Assembly (NCBI GenBank): GCA_035048485.1
Contig: CM068587.1
Coordinates: forward strand, 55,237,501 to 55,301,500
Source: Pteria penguin
Taxonomy: Eukaryota; Mollusca; Bivalvia; Pterioida; Pteriidae
Reading direction: 5' to 3'
DNA: 64,000 bases
The position numbers and the translations under genes are program-made. A model generated the notes under the pieces. That model saw only the letters and a program-made list of their open reading frames with translations. It was not told where the DNA came from and did not search any database. Position 1 is the first letter of the stretch, and each line of letters begins with the position of its first letter. Shown piece by piece: positions 48,072-60,735 of this stretch.

Positions 48072-51000
48072 CATCCCTCACTGTCCCATGTGTCGTCATC
48101 GTCATCCCTCACTGTCACATGTATCGTCATCGTCATCCCTCACTGTCACATGTATCGTCATCCCTCACTGTCACATGTATCGTCATCCCTCACTGTCCCA
48201 TGTATCGTCATCGTCATCCCTCACTGTCACATGTATCGTCATCCCTCACTGTCACATGTATCGTCATCCCTCACTGCCCCATGTATCGTCATTCCTCACT
48301 GTCACATGTATCGTCATCCCTCACTGTCACATGTATCGTCATCGTCATCCCTCACTGTCCCATGTATCGTCATCCCTCACTGTCACATTTATCGTCATCC
48401 ATCACTGTCACATGTATCGTCATCCCTCACTGTCACATGTATCGTCATCCAACACTGTCACATGTATCATCATCGTCATCCCTCACTGTCCCATGTATCG
48501 TCATCCCTCACTGTCACATGTGTCGTCATCGTCATCCATCACTGTCAAGTGTATCGTCATCCCTCACTGTCACATGTGTCGTCATCGTCATCCCTCACTG
48601 TCACATGTATCGTCATCCCTCACTGTCACATGTATCGTCATCCCTCACTGTCCCATGTATCGTCATCGTCATCCCTCACTGTCCCATGTATCGTCATCCC
48701 TCACTGTCACATGTATCGTCATCCCTCACTGCCCCATGTATCGTCATTCCTCACTGTCACATGTATCGTCATCCCTCACTGTCACATGTATCGTCATCGT
48801 CATCCCTCACTGTCCCATGTATCGTCATCCCTCACTGTCACATGTATCGTCATCCCTCACTGTCACATGTATCGTCATCCATCACTGTCACATGTATCAT
48901 CATCGTCATCCCTCACTGTCCCATGTATCGTCATCCCTCACTGTCACATGTGTCGTAATCGTCATCCATCACTGTCACATGTATCGTTGTCGTCATCCCT
49001 CACTGTCACATGTATCGTCATCCCTTACTGTCGCATGTATCGTCATCGTCATCCGTCGCTGCCCCATGTGTCTTCATCCCTCACTGCCCCATGTATCGTC
49101 ATCGCCATCCCTCACTGTCACGTCATCGTCATCCCTCGCTGTCCCATGTATCGTCATCCCTCACTGTCCCATGTATCGTCATCCCTCACTGTCCCATGTA
49201 TCGTCATTCCTCACTGTCACGTGTATCGTAATCCCTCACTGTCACATGTGTCGTCATCCCTCACTGTCACATGTATCGTCATCCCTCACTGTCACATGTG
49301 TCGTCATCGCTCACTGTCACATGTATCTTCATCCCTCTCTGTCACATGTATCGTCATTCCTCAATGTCACATGTATCGTCATCCCTCACTGTCACATGTG
49401 TCGTCATCCCTCACTGTCACATGTGTCGTCATCGTCATCCATCACTGTCAAGTGTATCGTCATCCCTCACTGTCACATGTGTCGTCATCGTCATCCCTCA
49501 CTGTCACATGTATCGTCATCCCTCACTGTCACATGTATCGTCATCCCTCACTGTCCCATGTATCGTCATCGTCATCCCTCACTGTCCCATATATCGTCAT
49601 CCCTCACTGTCACATGTATCGTCATCCCTCACTGCCCCATGTATCGTCATTCCTCACTGTCACATGTATTGTCATCCCTCACTGTCACATGTATCGTCAT
49701 CGTCATCCCTCACTGTCCCATGTATCGTCATCCCTCACTGTCACATTTATCGTCATCCCTCACTGTCACATGTATCGTCATCCCTCACTGTCACATGTAT
49801 CGTCATCCATCACTGTCACATGTATCATCATCGTCATCCCTCACTGTCCCATGTATCGTCATCCCTCACTGTCACATGTGTCGTCATCGTCATCCATCAC
49901 TATCACATGTATCGTTGTCGTCATCCCTCACTGTCACATGTATCGTCATCCCTTACTGTCGCATGTATCGTCACCGTCATCCGTCGCTGCCCCATGTGTC
50001 TTCATCCCTCACTGCCCCATGTATCGTCATCGCCATCCCTCACTGTCACGTCATCGTCATCCATCACTGTCACATGTATCGTCATCCCTCACTGTCCCAT
50101 GTATCGTCATCCCTCACTGTCCCATGTATCGTCATTCCTCACTGTCACATGTATCGTCATCCCTCACTGTCACATGTGTCGTCATCCCTCACTGTCACAT
50201 GTATCGTCATCCCTCACTGTCACATGTGTCGTCATCGCTCACTGTCACATGTATCTTCATTCCTCTCTGTCACATGTATCGTCATTCCTCAATGTCACAT
50301 GTATCGTCATCCCTCACTGTCACATGTGTCGTCATCGCTCACTGTCACATGTATCTTCATTCCTCTCTGTCACATGTATCGTCATTCCTCAATGTCACAT
50401 GTATCGTCATCCCTCACTGTCACATGTGTCGTCATCCCTCACTGTCACATGTGTCGTCATCGTCATCCATCACTGTCAAGTGTATCGTCATCCCTCACTG
50501 TCACATGTGTCGTAATCGTCATCCCTCACTGTCACATGTATCGTCATCCCTCACTGTCACATGTATCGTCATCCCTCACTGTCCCATGTATCGTCATCGT
50601 CATCCCTCACTGTCCCATATATCGTCATCCCTCACTGTCACATGTATTGTCATCCCTCACTGCCCCATGTATCGTCATTCCTCACTGTCACATGTATCGT
50701 CATCCCTCACTGACACATGTATCGTCATCGTCATCCCTCACTGTCCCATGTATCGTCATCCCTCACTGTCACATTTATCGTCATCCCTCACTGTCACATG
50801 TATCGTCATCCCTCACTGTCACATGTATCGTCATCCATCACTGTCACATGTATCATCATCGTCATCCCTCACTGTCCCATGTATCGTCATCCCTCACTGT
50901 CACATGTGTCGTCATCGTCATCCATCACTGTCTCATGTATCGTTGTCGTCATCCCTCACTGTCACATGTATCGTCATCCCTTACTGTCGCATGTATCGTC

Positions 51001-52825
51001 ATCGTCATCCGTCGCTGCCCCATGTGTCTTCATCCCTCACTGCCCCATGTATCGTCATCGCCATCCCTCACTGTCACGTCATCGTCATCCCTCACTGTCC
51101 CATGTATCGTCATCCCTCACTGTCCCATGTATCGTCATCCCTCACTGTCCCATGTATCGTCATTCCTCACTGTCACATGTATCGGCATCCCTCACTGTCA
51201 CATGTGTCGTCATCCCTCACTGTCACATGTGTCGTCATCGTCATCCATCACTGTCAAGTGTATCGTCATCCCTCACTGTCACATGTGTCGTCATCGTCAT
51301 CCCTCACTGTCACATGTATCGTCATCCCTCACTGTCACATGTATCGTCATCCCTCACTGTCCCATGTATCGTCATCGTCATCCCTCACTGTCCCATATAT
51401 CGTCATCCCTCACTGTCACATGTATCGTCATCCCTCACTGCCCCATGTATCGTCATTCCTCACTGTCACATGTATCGTCATCCCTCACTGTCACATGTAT
51501 CGTCATCGTCATCCCTCACTGTCCCATGTATCGTCATCCCTCACTGTCACATTTATCGTCATCCCTCACTGTCACATGTATCGTCATCCCTCACTGTCAC
51601 ATGTATCGTCATCCATCACTGTCACATGTATCATCATCGTCATCCCTCACTGTCCCATGTATCGTCATTCCTCACTGTCACATGTGTCGTCATCGTCATC
51701 CATCACTGTCACATGTATCGTTGTCGTCATCCCTCACTGTCACATGTATCGTCATCCCTTACTGTCGCATGTATCGTCATCGTCATCGGTCGCTGCCCCA
51801 TGTGTCTTCATCCCTCACTGCCCCATGTATCGTCATCGCCATCCCTCACTGTCACGTCATCGTCATCCCTCACTGTCCCATGTATCGTCATCCCTCACTG
51901 TCCCATGTATCGTCATCCCTCACTGTCACATGTATCGTCATCCCTCACTGTCACATGTGTCGTCATCGCTCACTGTCACATGTATCTTCATCCCTCTCTG
52001 TCACATGTATCGTCATTCTTCAATGTCACATGTATCGTCATCCCTCACTGTCACATGTATCGTCATCCCTCACTGTCCCATGTATCGTCATCGTCATCCC
52101 TCACTGTCCCATATATCGTCATCCCTCACTGTCACATGTGTCGTCATCCCTCACTGCCCCATGTATCGTCATTCCTCACTGTCACATGTATTGTCATCCC
52201 TCACTGTCACATGTATCGTCATCGTCATCCCTCACTGTCCCATGTATCGTCATCCCTCACTGTCACATGTATCGTCATCCCTCACTGTCACATGTATCGT
52301 CATCCCTCACTGTCACATGTATCGTCATCCCTCACTGTCACATGTATCGTCATCCCTCACTGTCACATGTGTCGTCATCCCTCACTGTCACATGTATCGT
52401 CATCCCTCACTGTCCAATGTATCGTCATCCCTCACTGTCACATGTATCGTCATCCCTCACTGTCACATGTATCGTCATCCCTCACTGTCACATGTATCGT
52501 CATCCCACTCTCTCACAGGTATCGTCATACCTCACTGTCCCATGTATCGTCATACCTCACTGTCACATGTATCGTCATCCCTCATTGTCCCATGTATCGT
52601 CATCGTCATCCATCACTGTCACGTGTATCGTCATCGTCATCCCTCACTGTCACATGTATCGTCATCCCACTCTGTCACATGTATCGTCATCCCTCACTGT
52701 CACATGTGTCGTCATCGTCATCCTCATTGTCCCATGTGTCGCCATCGTCATGCTTCACTGTCACATGCATCGTCATCCTTTACTGTCACGTGTGTCGTCA
52801 TCGTCATCCACACTTTCATCGTCAT
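48072..52825 (+). repeat. 25-bp satellite-like array, roughly 180 units, open in three frames
   Basis: The unit is CATCCCTCACTGTCACATGT + ATCGT (25 bp), often with an extra CGTCAT (6 bp, frame-neutral). Since 25 is not a multiple of three and the unit has no stop in any phase, three units translate to a 25-residue cycle and all three plus-strand frames stay open for kilobases (47868-52853 and 48088-52881 almost end to end). The minus strand has TGA in every unit. Variants include CCC for CAC, GTGTCGT for GTATCGT, and CATT for CATC. Diagnostic variants recur at about 0.8-1.0 kb, showing higher-order structure. I judge this non-coding: composition and periodicity explain the frames fully. Confidence 0.95.
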
Positions 52826-54060
52826 ATATTCACTCTCTTATAGTGAAACTTAGCCTTGACATAAATAAACCATTTGTTTAAACATGGCGGGCAGACAAAC
52901 CGGCGGGAAATGCTTTATTAACATTGACGTCATCAGAGTATTACAGTTTGATGATCCGTGTTAATACTAACCACACTGTCTTAGTCTTGCTAATGTTTTG
53001 GGGTTTAGGTTTACGTATGAGAACCAATCACGTGATAAAGGTTACGATTCATTTATGTTTTGACGTACTAAGTCGATGTAGTTGTTTTACATTTGTGTTG
53101 TTATTTCAACGACTCGGGGTCAAGGACTCATAGCATCCTTCTTCCATGTTCCGGTGTCACTAAAACTTCTGCAAAAGACATTGATTAGATTGTAATCAGA
53201 TAAAACCAAACCGGTTGTTCAACTCCGGATTTTACCACTGTGTATGAGGTTAGTTGGTAACTGCTGTAAAATTAAAAATCAAAATTAACATTTAAGCTCA
53301 CTAAACCAAATTTGACATATTTGAAATGTCGGTCATACGAATTTAACTCCTTATGGCAAATAGCGAGAAACAAATGTACATAGTGTATTTCTTTTCTTAA
53401 ACTATTTGCAAACACACTCTCTCTCGCATACTTATGTTTACATTAAAATATACATTATACTAAGTCACGAGATAATACTGGCTAGGGAGCTTTTATCCTT
53501 TGTTTTGTCTTTCTGTAGCTTTCAAACTTTCCCTTAGTTTTAAGCAGGTGGGCATTTGATGACTCTAAAAGCAAAGTTCAAAAACAGCATTTAAACCAAT
53601 TTACAAGGGAAAAATGTGCCAAGAAGATTGTTTTTACCGTTTTTGTTGGGTCAGAGGCGTGAATTATCACACAATTGTTAAAATTTCAATAAAATTCATT
53701 TTTGACATTTTTGTGGACTTTGGAATTCTAGTTGAGGTGTGGCAAAATAGAAAACGTTGAGGTAGTGACCTCTGCCTGCAATCCCTTTTTTAATTGCTAA
53801 ATTCGTTAATGTGAGACATCTCCGTTGTGCGAAACATCGAATAAATAGATTCTATGTAGAAAAACGCATGTCGAATATTTAAAGAGTTTTTTAAGTCGGG
53901 CGTTTTATCTGTTTTGTTATGTTTATTTGTGTGGTATGCTTTTCAAAACTAATTAACTAACTAAATAAATCAATAGATTAATTCACCAATTAATAAATGT
54001 CACAATTAATAATTTACAGAAATTTCTACTACGTTTACGGCAACGTAAATAGTACTACCT
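52826..54060. other. No gene recognised
   Basis: Unique AT-rich sequence after the array. Open frames under 70 codons have no motif. Confidence 0.4.
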
Positions 54061-54067
54061 TTCCATT

Positions 54068-54232
54068 TCATGGTAGCGCAGTTCATGTTCAGGCATTTCA
54101 TGTTTAGGCATTTCATGGTAGCGCAGTTCATGTTCAGGCATTTCATGGTAGCCCAATTCATGTTGAGGCATTTCATGGTAGGGCATTGTATAGTAGCGCA
54201 GTTCATGGCATGGCATTTCATGGCATGGCATC
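54068..54232 (+). repeat. Minisatellite built on TTCATGGTAGCGCAG / TTCATGTTCAGGCA
   Basis: Units of about 17-18 bp alternate between CATGGTAGCGCAGTT and CATGTTCAGGCATTT, giving a 35-36-bp dimer repeated about four times and decaying to GGCATGGCATTTCAT at the right. The Met/Cys/Asn-rich minus-strand frame across it is a product of the repeat. Confidence 0.85.
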
Positions 54233-54401
54233 TTATTTGAGATCAGTCACACTATGTACAGCGTCATTATTTCAGCGTCGTCATGAGTAGGCGTAGGCGA
54301 ATAAGTATCACGTGAAACTGAAACGTAAAAATATGTACACCATTTCCAGTTTATGTTAGAATTACTTATTTTTTTCTTTTGGTCAATTTCTGATTATGTG
54401 A

Positions 54402-54451
54402 CCCCCCCCCCCCCCCCCCCCCTTCTCTGTCTGTCTCTCTCTCTCTCTCTT
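54402..54451 (+). repeat. C21 run followed by a CT microsatellite
   Basis: Twenty-one C at 54402-54422, then TTCTCTGTCTGTCTCTC with further CT units. Confidence 0.9.
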
Positions 54452-56225
54452 TGTGACGGAATTCCGAAAATTTTGTCCTTTTAATAAAACAATGCTATAT
54501 AACAATGCCACCTGCTTTAGATGAATACTATTAGAGAAAAATATAGTAATGGGATTTATCATAAATACTACAATTATGCCGAGTCAGCGAGTGCAAATAT
54601 TGTAAATGAGAGAGACGAAGCACTTTGTACGGATAAGTATCATATGTAGGGGAGAAATATGTGTAATTACTTTGTATTTCAAATTTTCTTATGGAAGAAA
54701 AAACGTAATATTTTTTATAAAATGTAATATTATATACCATAGAAACTGCGTATTACAGTCATAATGGCATATCACATGTGTGTCGACAATACCATTATTT
54801 GTATCGCCTTCATACAAAAGCGCACGGGTATACTACATTTGATTACGACCTTGACCTTGTTCAAAGTGTTCTTGATGAAAAATCGCTTTAGCAGAAATAA
54901 AACACCATTTTGTTTTTTCATTTGAGATTTTTAGGTTTTTGAGGGAGTTCATATTTTAAGATCTCCAGCAAGCATAATTAAGTAAGACAAATTACACATA
55001 TTATATTTGTTTGCTTTCCCGACCCTATCGCTGTATTAATCTAACCTCGCCGTTGATAAATTTGTTGCCGTGATTAGTTTTACGGCAATGGCATCTTAAT
55101 TCCATTAATACTTCACATATTAATTTAATGTATATTTAAGGGGACTGGCTGATTTTATTGGACGGTCACACACATGGTTACATACCTATTCATGATGGTG
55201 ATTGAAATTGACCGAATTGACTCTAACCATCTGTGTTATACTAAACGACCTCCACTTTAATTCCTACTCAGCTTTTATTTGTATAAACAGAAAAAAATAC
55301 ATTTTTGAATGATTTCATTTCCTGCTCGTGTTAGGATGATTTTGACACTACACGGTTGCCTAGCAACAAGACCCTCGTGTATCTGTTTTGTGGGTCTTGG
55401 GACGTTTGTGAAACTCTATCTCGGATTCCTAATGTACATGTCTTGTCGTTTTCTTAACCTCTGATCTGCACCCTTACCGAACGCTCAGAAACTTCCAGAG
55501 AAGTCATTTTCGGCACTTAAGTGCTTATTTTCACCATCTTATCAAATCCCGTATTATGAAACAAGCCTTTCTGTTTCATCTATTTAAAACTTTTTAAACT
55601 TTTGTTTGCTTGACACCGATGCCCCCGGTCAACTTAAAGTTGACAAACTGTTTTAATACTTTCGTGATAGCGATACAAAATTGCATTGGAGGTAGATATT
55701 AAAACGGTCATGCTCTTCAGAAAGCGGAGACGATTTTGTTTACCATAAACTTCACTTTGCAGTGGTCTGATGTACCCCCTTCTGGGGATGTTTTTGGCAC
55801 ATCAGGTGTTGATCGAATTAGAAAATTGATTTTGAGGCTTTACGTATCAATATACAAACATATGTATGCACTTTGTATTATGTAACGGATTGAACCAATA
55901 ACGGTGTTTACTACTCCGAGTTCAGCGTGGCTTAGTTATAGGGAAGGTTGGAGATCCAGGGTTTGAATTCTGTCAATTTGAATGCCGTCGATGATACCAC
56001 ATACGCAATTCCAGAGGGGCGGACTGGGGGTCTGCCCACCCTGACATTCGGCGAAAATCACAAAATCAATTACAAAAACATTTGTGGACCCCACTCTGAA
56101 TTGGAGAATTCAGGAGGGTGGACCCCACCTCGACAAAATTTCTGGATCCACGCCTGTATCTGTCGTTCGAATTGATACCGTAATATCACTCCTTACTTTG
56201 CTTCTAAACTAAAGCGTAGCCAATA
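54452..56225. other. No gene recognised; possible decayed SINE head and MITE end
   Basis: Near 55925-55975 the sequence has an A-box-like GTGGCTTAGTTATAGG and a B-box-like CAGGGTTTGAATTC, suggestive of a decayed tRNA-like head. A segment ending TTTCTGGATCCACGCCTG (about 56142-56159) resembles the inverted terminus near 42548-42567. Neither is secure. Confidence 0.35.
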
Positions 56226-56262
56226 TTCATTCATTCATTCATTCATTCATTCATTCATTCAC
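56226..56262 (+). repeat. (ATTC)n microsatellite
   Basis: About nine ATTC/TTCA units without interruption. Confidence 0.92.
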
Positions 56263-57540
56263 TCTCTTAACTATTCAAAATGTACCAATTACACACATAT
56301 AATTTGTTATTGTTGTTTCAGCTATTTAGTATGAAAACAGCTTAAGCCCAAAATTAAACACAAAGGACATGTTGAGAGTCGTCGAGATTTGGGGTTAATG
56401 TCACTTTCAGACTTGCACAACACAAAGGACATAAGAAATTTGCACAAATAACACAAACCATACTTTTGTTTTAATCTAACGCATTTGAACTGCTGTAAAA
56501 GTTTAATAATAAGATATCAGCTATATATGTAATAATATTCATTAATCCGAGATCAATACAGAAATAAATATCTTTCATATTGCCACATGTGTTACAGATA
56601 ATGAAATTACAGATCATTATTGTTGAATGAATTTTGCAGGATTTTTGGAAACTTTCTATGCATTTCAGCATTAACCTTCAGAATCTTTATCTAGAGCAAG
56701 GATAAATTGTGTAAAAGAATAAAACACAACAGTGGAATATTTTAATGATCATACTTGCAATTAAACAGGGGTAGAAAATGATGCTATATTCTAAATCAGA
56801 AGTAATCGGGGGAAAGTCCTTTAATCAGTTTGTCATTTTGAATTCCTTCCAGTCAATAAATCGAATTTCTACTAAGATCTGAAAGAACCTAATAAGTCTA
56901 AGTTCTGAAAAAGAAATTGTTAATAAACAAACACCTGTCAACCCTCGATTATCTTTCCCAGTCAATTAAATATTGATCTATCTTATCTATTGATTATTTA
57001 ATCCCAAGGAAGATATGACACCAGTACTGTACAAATCGACCAATAATCCACAATAATCCGCGGAACTTTTATAAAGACCCTTCTTTTCGGTAGAAGAAAT
57101 GAGTGCGGTGCATCATGGGAAGGATTATGTAAAGTCGTGTCATACTGAGGGATTTGAACAAACAAGTATTCGTCTTGATAAGACGGGTTTTATCTTGAGG
57201 TTTTTCCCCCCAATAATAACACACTCTTCAAATTTTCCGTGTCAGGAAAAGTAGAAAGTCAGATTCCTTATGTTGACACAAGTGTCTTTAATTATCTATT
57301 TTTCTCGCATGGCATCGTCGTGAATTATGTAAACGTGACTTTTAAAAAGAAAGAAACTTAAGTGTCCCACTTATAATTTGTGTTGTCATTACTGTTTCAC
57401 AAGAAGATATATACCGGAATTAATCTATGACATTATATGCGCATTTCGACAACTTATGTCTCTTAAGTGACGATCAAATCCGAAATGTTTGTAAAGGAAA
57501 CCATAGATCGTTTTCGAATGCATGAAATTTTAATTGGATT
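56263..57540. other. No gene recognised
   Basis: Unique AT-rich sequence. No repeat or open frame of note. Confidence 0.4.
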
Positions 57541-57542
57541 TA

Positions 57543-57798
57543 CTTCCCTTTTCCGCCATTTTGGAGGGGAAACTGGAGTTTTTTCTTCATATTTATATCA
57601 ATTGTAATAAATGGTTTTTAGAAAGCTGTCCATTTTCTCTCCTCTGAAAACATTTGGACATTGTTCAATGGTTGTATTATTGCATAACAATTGCAAAACT
57701 TCAAGAAGCATCCTTATTTTGGAGAAGTTCTTACACAATATGGTTGATTTATGCACTAATGTTCAGTCATATACCTCCAATATGGCGGAAAAGGGAGG
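57543..57798. mobile_element. TA-flanked MITE (Tc1/mariner-like), copy 2
   Basis: Left end CTTCCCTTTTCCGCCAT and right end ATGGCGGAAAAGGGAG match as inverted repeats with one change and a one-base offset. The inverted match continues inward as TTTGGAGG against CCTCCAATA. TA flanks both sides (57541-57542 and 57799-57800). The interior shares TTGCATAACAATTGCAAAAC-type sequence and GGTTGATTTATG with the copy at 5315. No transposase; 256 bp. Confidence 0.78.
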
Positions 57799-57800
57799 TA

Positions 57801-59139
57801 ACTCCAGTTAAATGTTATGCATTCGAAAACTATACATAGAGCAAATAAATCTAAAAGGAACATCCAACACATAGTACAAAGACAGCGATAAGCACGTGGG
57901 AGATATCCCTTAGTTGTACCTCCGTCTCTCTAAAGACGAGACATACAGGATTCGGCATGTCCAGACTGTTTATATTTCCGTCCGTTCGTCGCTCTGGTTT
58001 TGTCCAGAAAATTAGTCACTTTGTGATAGATCTTGACGAAACATCACACAGATATTCCTAGAGATGTGTCATGACCTTGAACCTTGAACTCCTTGGAGTA
58101 CTCGGTGAAATCATGAGGACAAGTGCGTTGGCAGACCTTCCTAATGTCCCCTACGAAGAATCCAACCCGTACATGGCAGAATAGAAAGGGTTAAGTGATA
58201 CCTAGCACAGTGCTCTAAAGCCGCGTGCGAGATTTGTCAAACCCCTGTCTAATTCAGTGATGTAATACCATCTTAAAAATTAATACCTGCATATCGAAAG
58301 GTACAGAAAGGGAAATATCTTTCGGTAGGATAGAATATTGCATTAATAAATGTTAGAACTACAATAGACTGTATTCGTGTTTCTTAGTTAAAGATATATA
58401 GAAAAGTTGTCCTTGGGGGACTCCCTTAAGTATCCAACAAAGTCCATTTTTAAATTCAAATTTTCAATATACAAAGTGGTTGTAAATGCAATAATATACA
58501 GTAGATGTTTACAGATTGTGAATTTCCTACCACCTTTAAAGATCATAGCATTGCACTTTACTATAAACATAACGGACAACGGTCAGAGTTCTTTAGATGA
58601 CCGTTTGCAGTTGACGATCTTCCGTTGGTTCAGATAATAAACTGGTTTCTAGTATGAAAGGACATTAAGGTTGATTATACACAGAACTCTAAATCTTGTA
58701 ACGTTTTTGTAGAAAATGAGGAACAGGTGCCCGTTCTGTTTGTTATTCTATTTATTAGATGTGAAAATTAAGATAACCTATTACAAGCATTATCATTTTT
58801 CCGATGATAAGATATTGGAATCAGAGCCTCAAGATGTGACCGTATTTTCGGATTACGCAAAATGTAACCATATTCTCGGATTATACCGTAGGAACAACAT
58901 ATTATGGCCATATTTTGCAGATAATGGAATAAATGGGTTGTTTACACGCTTGTGTGGCATTTAATATTATGCAAGATGGCTTTATCCGGATTGAAGGACC
59001 TATAATATATCAGTGCTTACTATATTATTATAATCATACTTTTGAATCTACTCGACCCGGGGAGATGGAGGGCATACCCAAACTTGTGCCCTTGGGCGAA
59101 TCCAAAAACTGAGATCATGATAGTATTATCAGAAGGGTA
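57801..59139. other. No gene recognised; possible dispersed repeat at about 57960-58120
   Basis: The stretch with CCGTCCGTTCGTCGCTCTGG, then TAGTCACTTTGTGATAGATC, and CATGACCTTGAACCTTGAAC has the wording of a dispersed repeat common in molluscan DNA, by my recollection only. Open frames of up to 82 codons have no motif. Confidence 0.4.
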
Positions 59140-59203
59140 TGAATCCGACTATGATCGAACCCACGACCTCTCGGTCTGAAACTGAGCTATGTCGGCTCTT
59201 CAA
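59140..59203 (-). mobile_element. tRNA-like SINE head, shortened
   Basis: On the minus strand, GCCGACATAGCTCAGTTTCA (A box TAGCTCAGT) is followed by GAGGTCGTGGGTTCGATCAT (B box GGTTCGATC). The distance between boxes is about 10-15 bp shorter than in a tRNA, so the anticodon region is partly deleted and this is not a working tRNA. The sequence running on to about 59050 on the minus strand may be the SINE body, but no second copy in the window confirms it. Confidence 0.5.
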
Positions 59204-60295
59204 AGAAACGAATACTACAGACCGTTTTATTTTTCTCCGTTCCAGATCTGTTGCCTGAGGTAATTCTTTATATGAAAAAAAATTTATATGAAAAAAAATG
59301 TATGTAGTTTGTGCTTCAACTTATTTATCCGAAATCTGCAGTATGCCACTTTGAATATGGTAAAGTATAGTGACGTAAAACAATATTTAATCAATTAATT
59401 AATGTAATGGGATATATATGTATTATATATGTAAAAGAAAACAATAAAGTGATAAGTTATCTGATTTATGAGAACCAAGGTTTATCAATAAACAAAGTCA
59501 CTGGGTATTAAATTGTGGAATGCCTGATAAATTACGCATAGAGAATATGTTAAATCTGACGTATATATATTTTGCCCGTCATTATTGTTGATAAACGCAC
59601 AGAAGGATGACTATGCACCTGCAAAATGTGAGATACTATAATTCCATCGAACTGCAAGATGCATCGCCTCAGCAAAAAATTCTCTAACCATAGGTCTAAA
59701 AGCATAAACAAGAAATACGACACCTTGTGAAATCAAAACCTATAATGCGATCGAATCTGAATAAAGATGGCCACTGATGCCGAAAGTCTGCCACCTGGGG
59801 AAGACGAAGGGTCATTCAGAAGGTTAAATCGTCCGCTTGATATTGAATGAAAACTTACAACTTTACGCACGAAAAACATCGAGCATTATGAGAGTCAGTG
59901 AACCGTGATAAAACACTTTCCTGTGTATGCACAATTGCTAGTAAATAGTTTTGATGTATATTATCTCGGGCTCAGGTGCCTTTAATTTCTTTTCAAAATG
60001 ATGACAACGGATTCTTAAGTCTTCTGCGGCATTATCTACAGGAATATGGTAATCACAGCTGAATAAGTGTCAAGTGTAAAGCTATGCTCAATTAATGTGT
60101 CGTAAAATGTTTGGCATTTGTTATCAAAATTGACAAGTTCGAGTCATTCTGATTTTCTTTTGGACAATTTGCAAGATCGACTAAGATTCTTTTGTTAAGC
60201 GTATTTTGTTTTTGGGACCTTACATCATCTCGGTCTCAGGCGCTTAAGTTGACTAGCATAACTCTATGGAATAAAGTAGGCTAACGGGTTTTCGC
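59204..60295. other. No gene recognised
   Basis: Unique AT-rich sequence. No repeat or open frame of note. Confidence 0.4.
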
Positions 60296-60735
60296 GGTCA
60301 AGCAAGCTTACATGGGCCTTGGTGGTCAAGTAAGCTTACATGGGTCTTGATGGTCAAGTGGGCTTACATGGGCCTTGATGGTCAAGTGGGGGAACATGGG
60401 CCTTGATGGTCAAGTGGCAAATATGAGCCTTGGTGGTCAAGTGGGCTTACTTGGGTCTTGATGGTCAAGTGGGTTTACATGGGCCTTGGTGGTAAAGTGG
60501 GCTAGCATAAACATTGGCTCTCTATTGGGCTTACATAACCCTTGATCAAGTGGGCTTACATAGTCCAATGTAGTATTGGAGATCAACATGGTCATAGGTC
60601 TTCAAGTGGGCAAACACTGGCCTACGTGGTAAAGTGGACAAACATGAGCTTAGGTTGTCAAGTGTGCTATCATAGGCCTTGGTGGTTAGGTTGGCTAAAA
60701 TAGTCCTAGGTCAAGTGGGCTAACAGTGATCTTTG
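60296..60735 (+). repeat. Minisatellite, unit about 29-30 bp, about 14 units
   Basis: GGTCAAGTGGGCTTACATGG + GCCTTGAT is the best-conserved unit (60300-60500). The right half decays steadily to forms such as GTAAAGTGGACAAACATGAG. This left-to-right gradient suggests that the well-matched left units are the more recent. Confidence 0.9.

Noticed and set aside
47868..52853. A 1661-codon open frame that could be taken as a Cys/His-rich repeat protein
   Set aside because: The 25-bp unit has no stop in any phase, so three frames are open at once and give rotated versions of one 25-residue cycle. No domain, no start context and no codon-phase bias could be seen.
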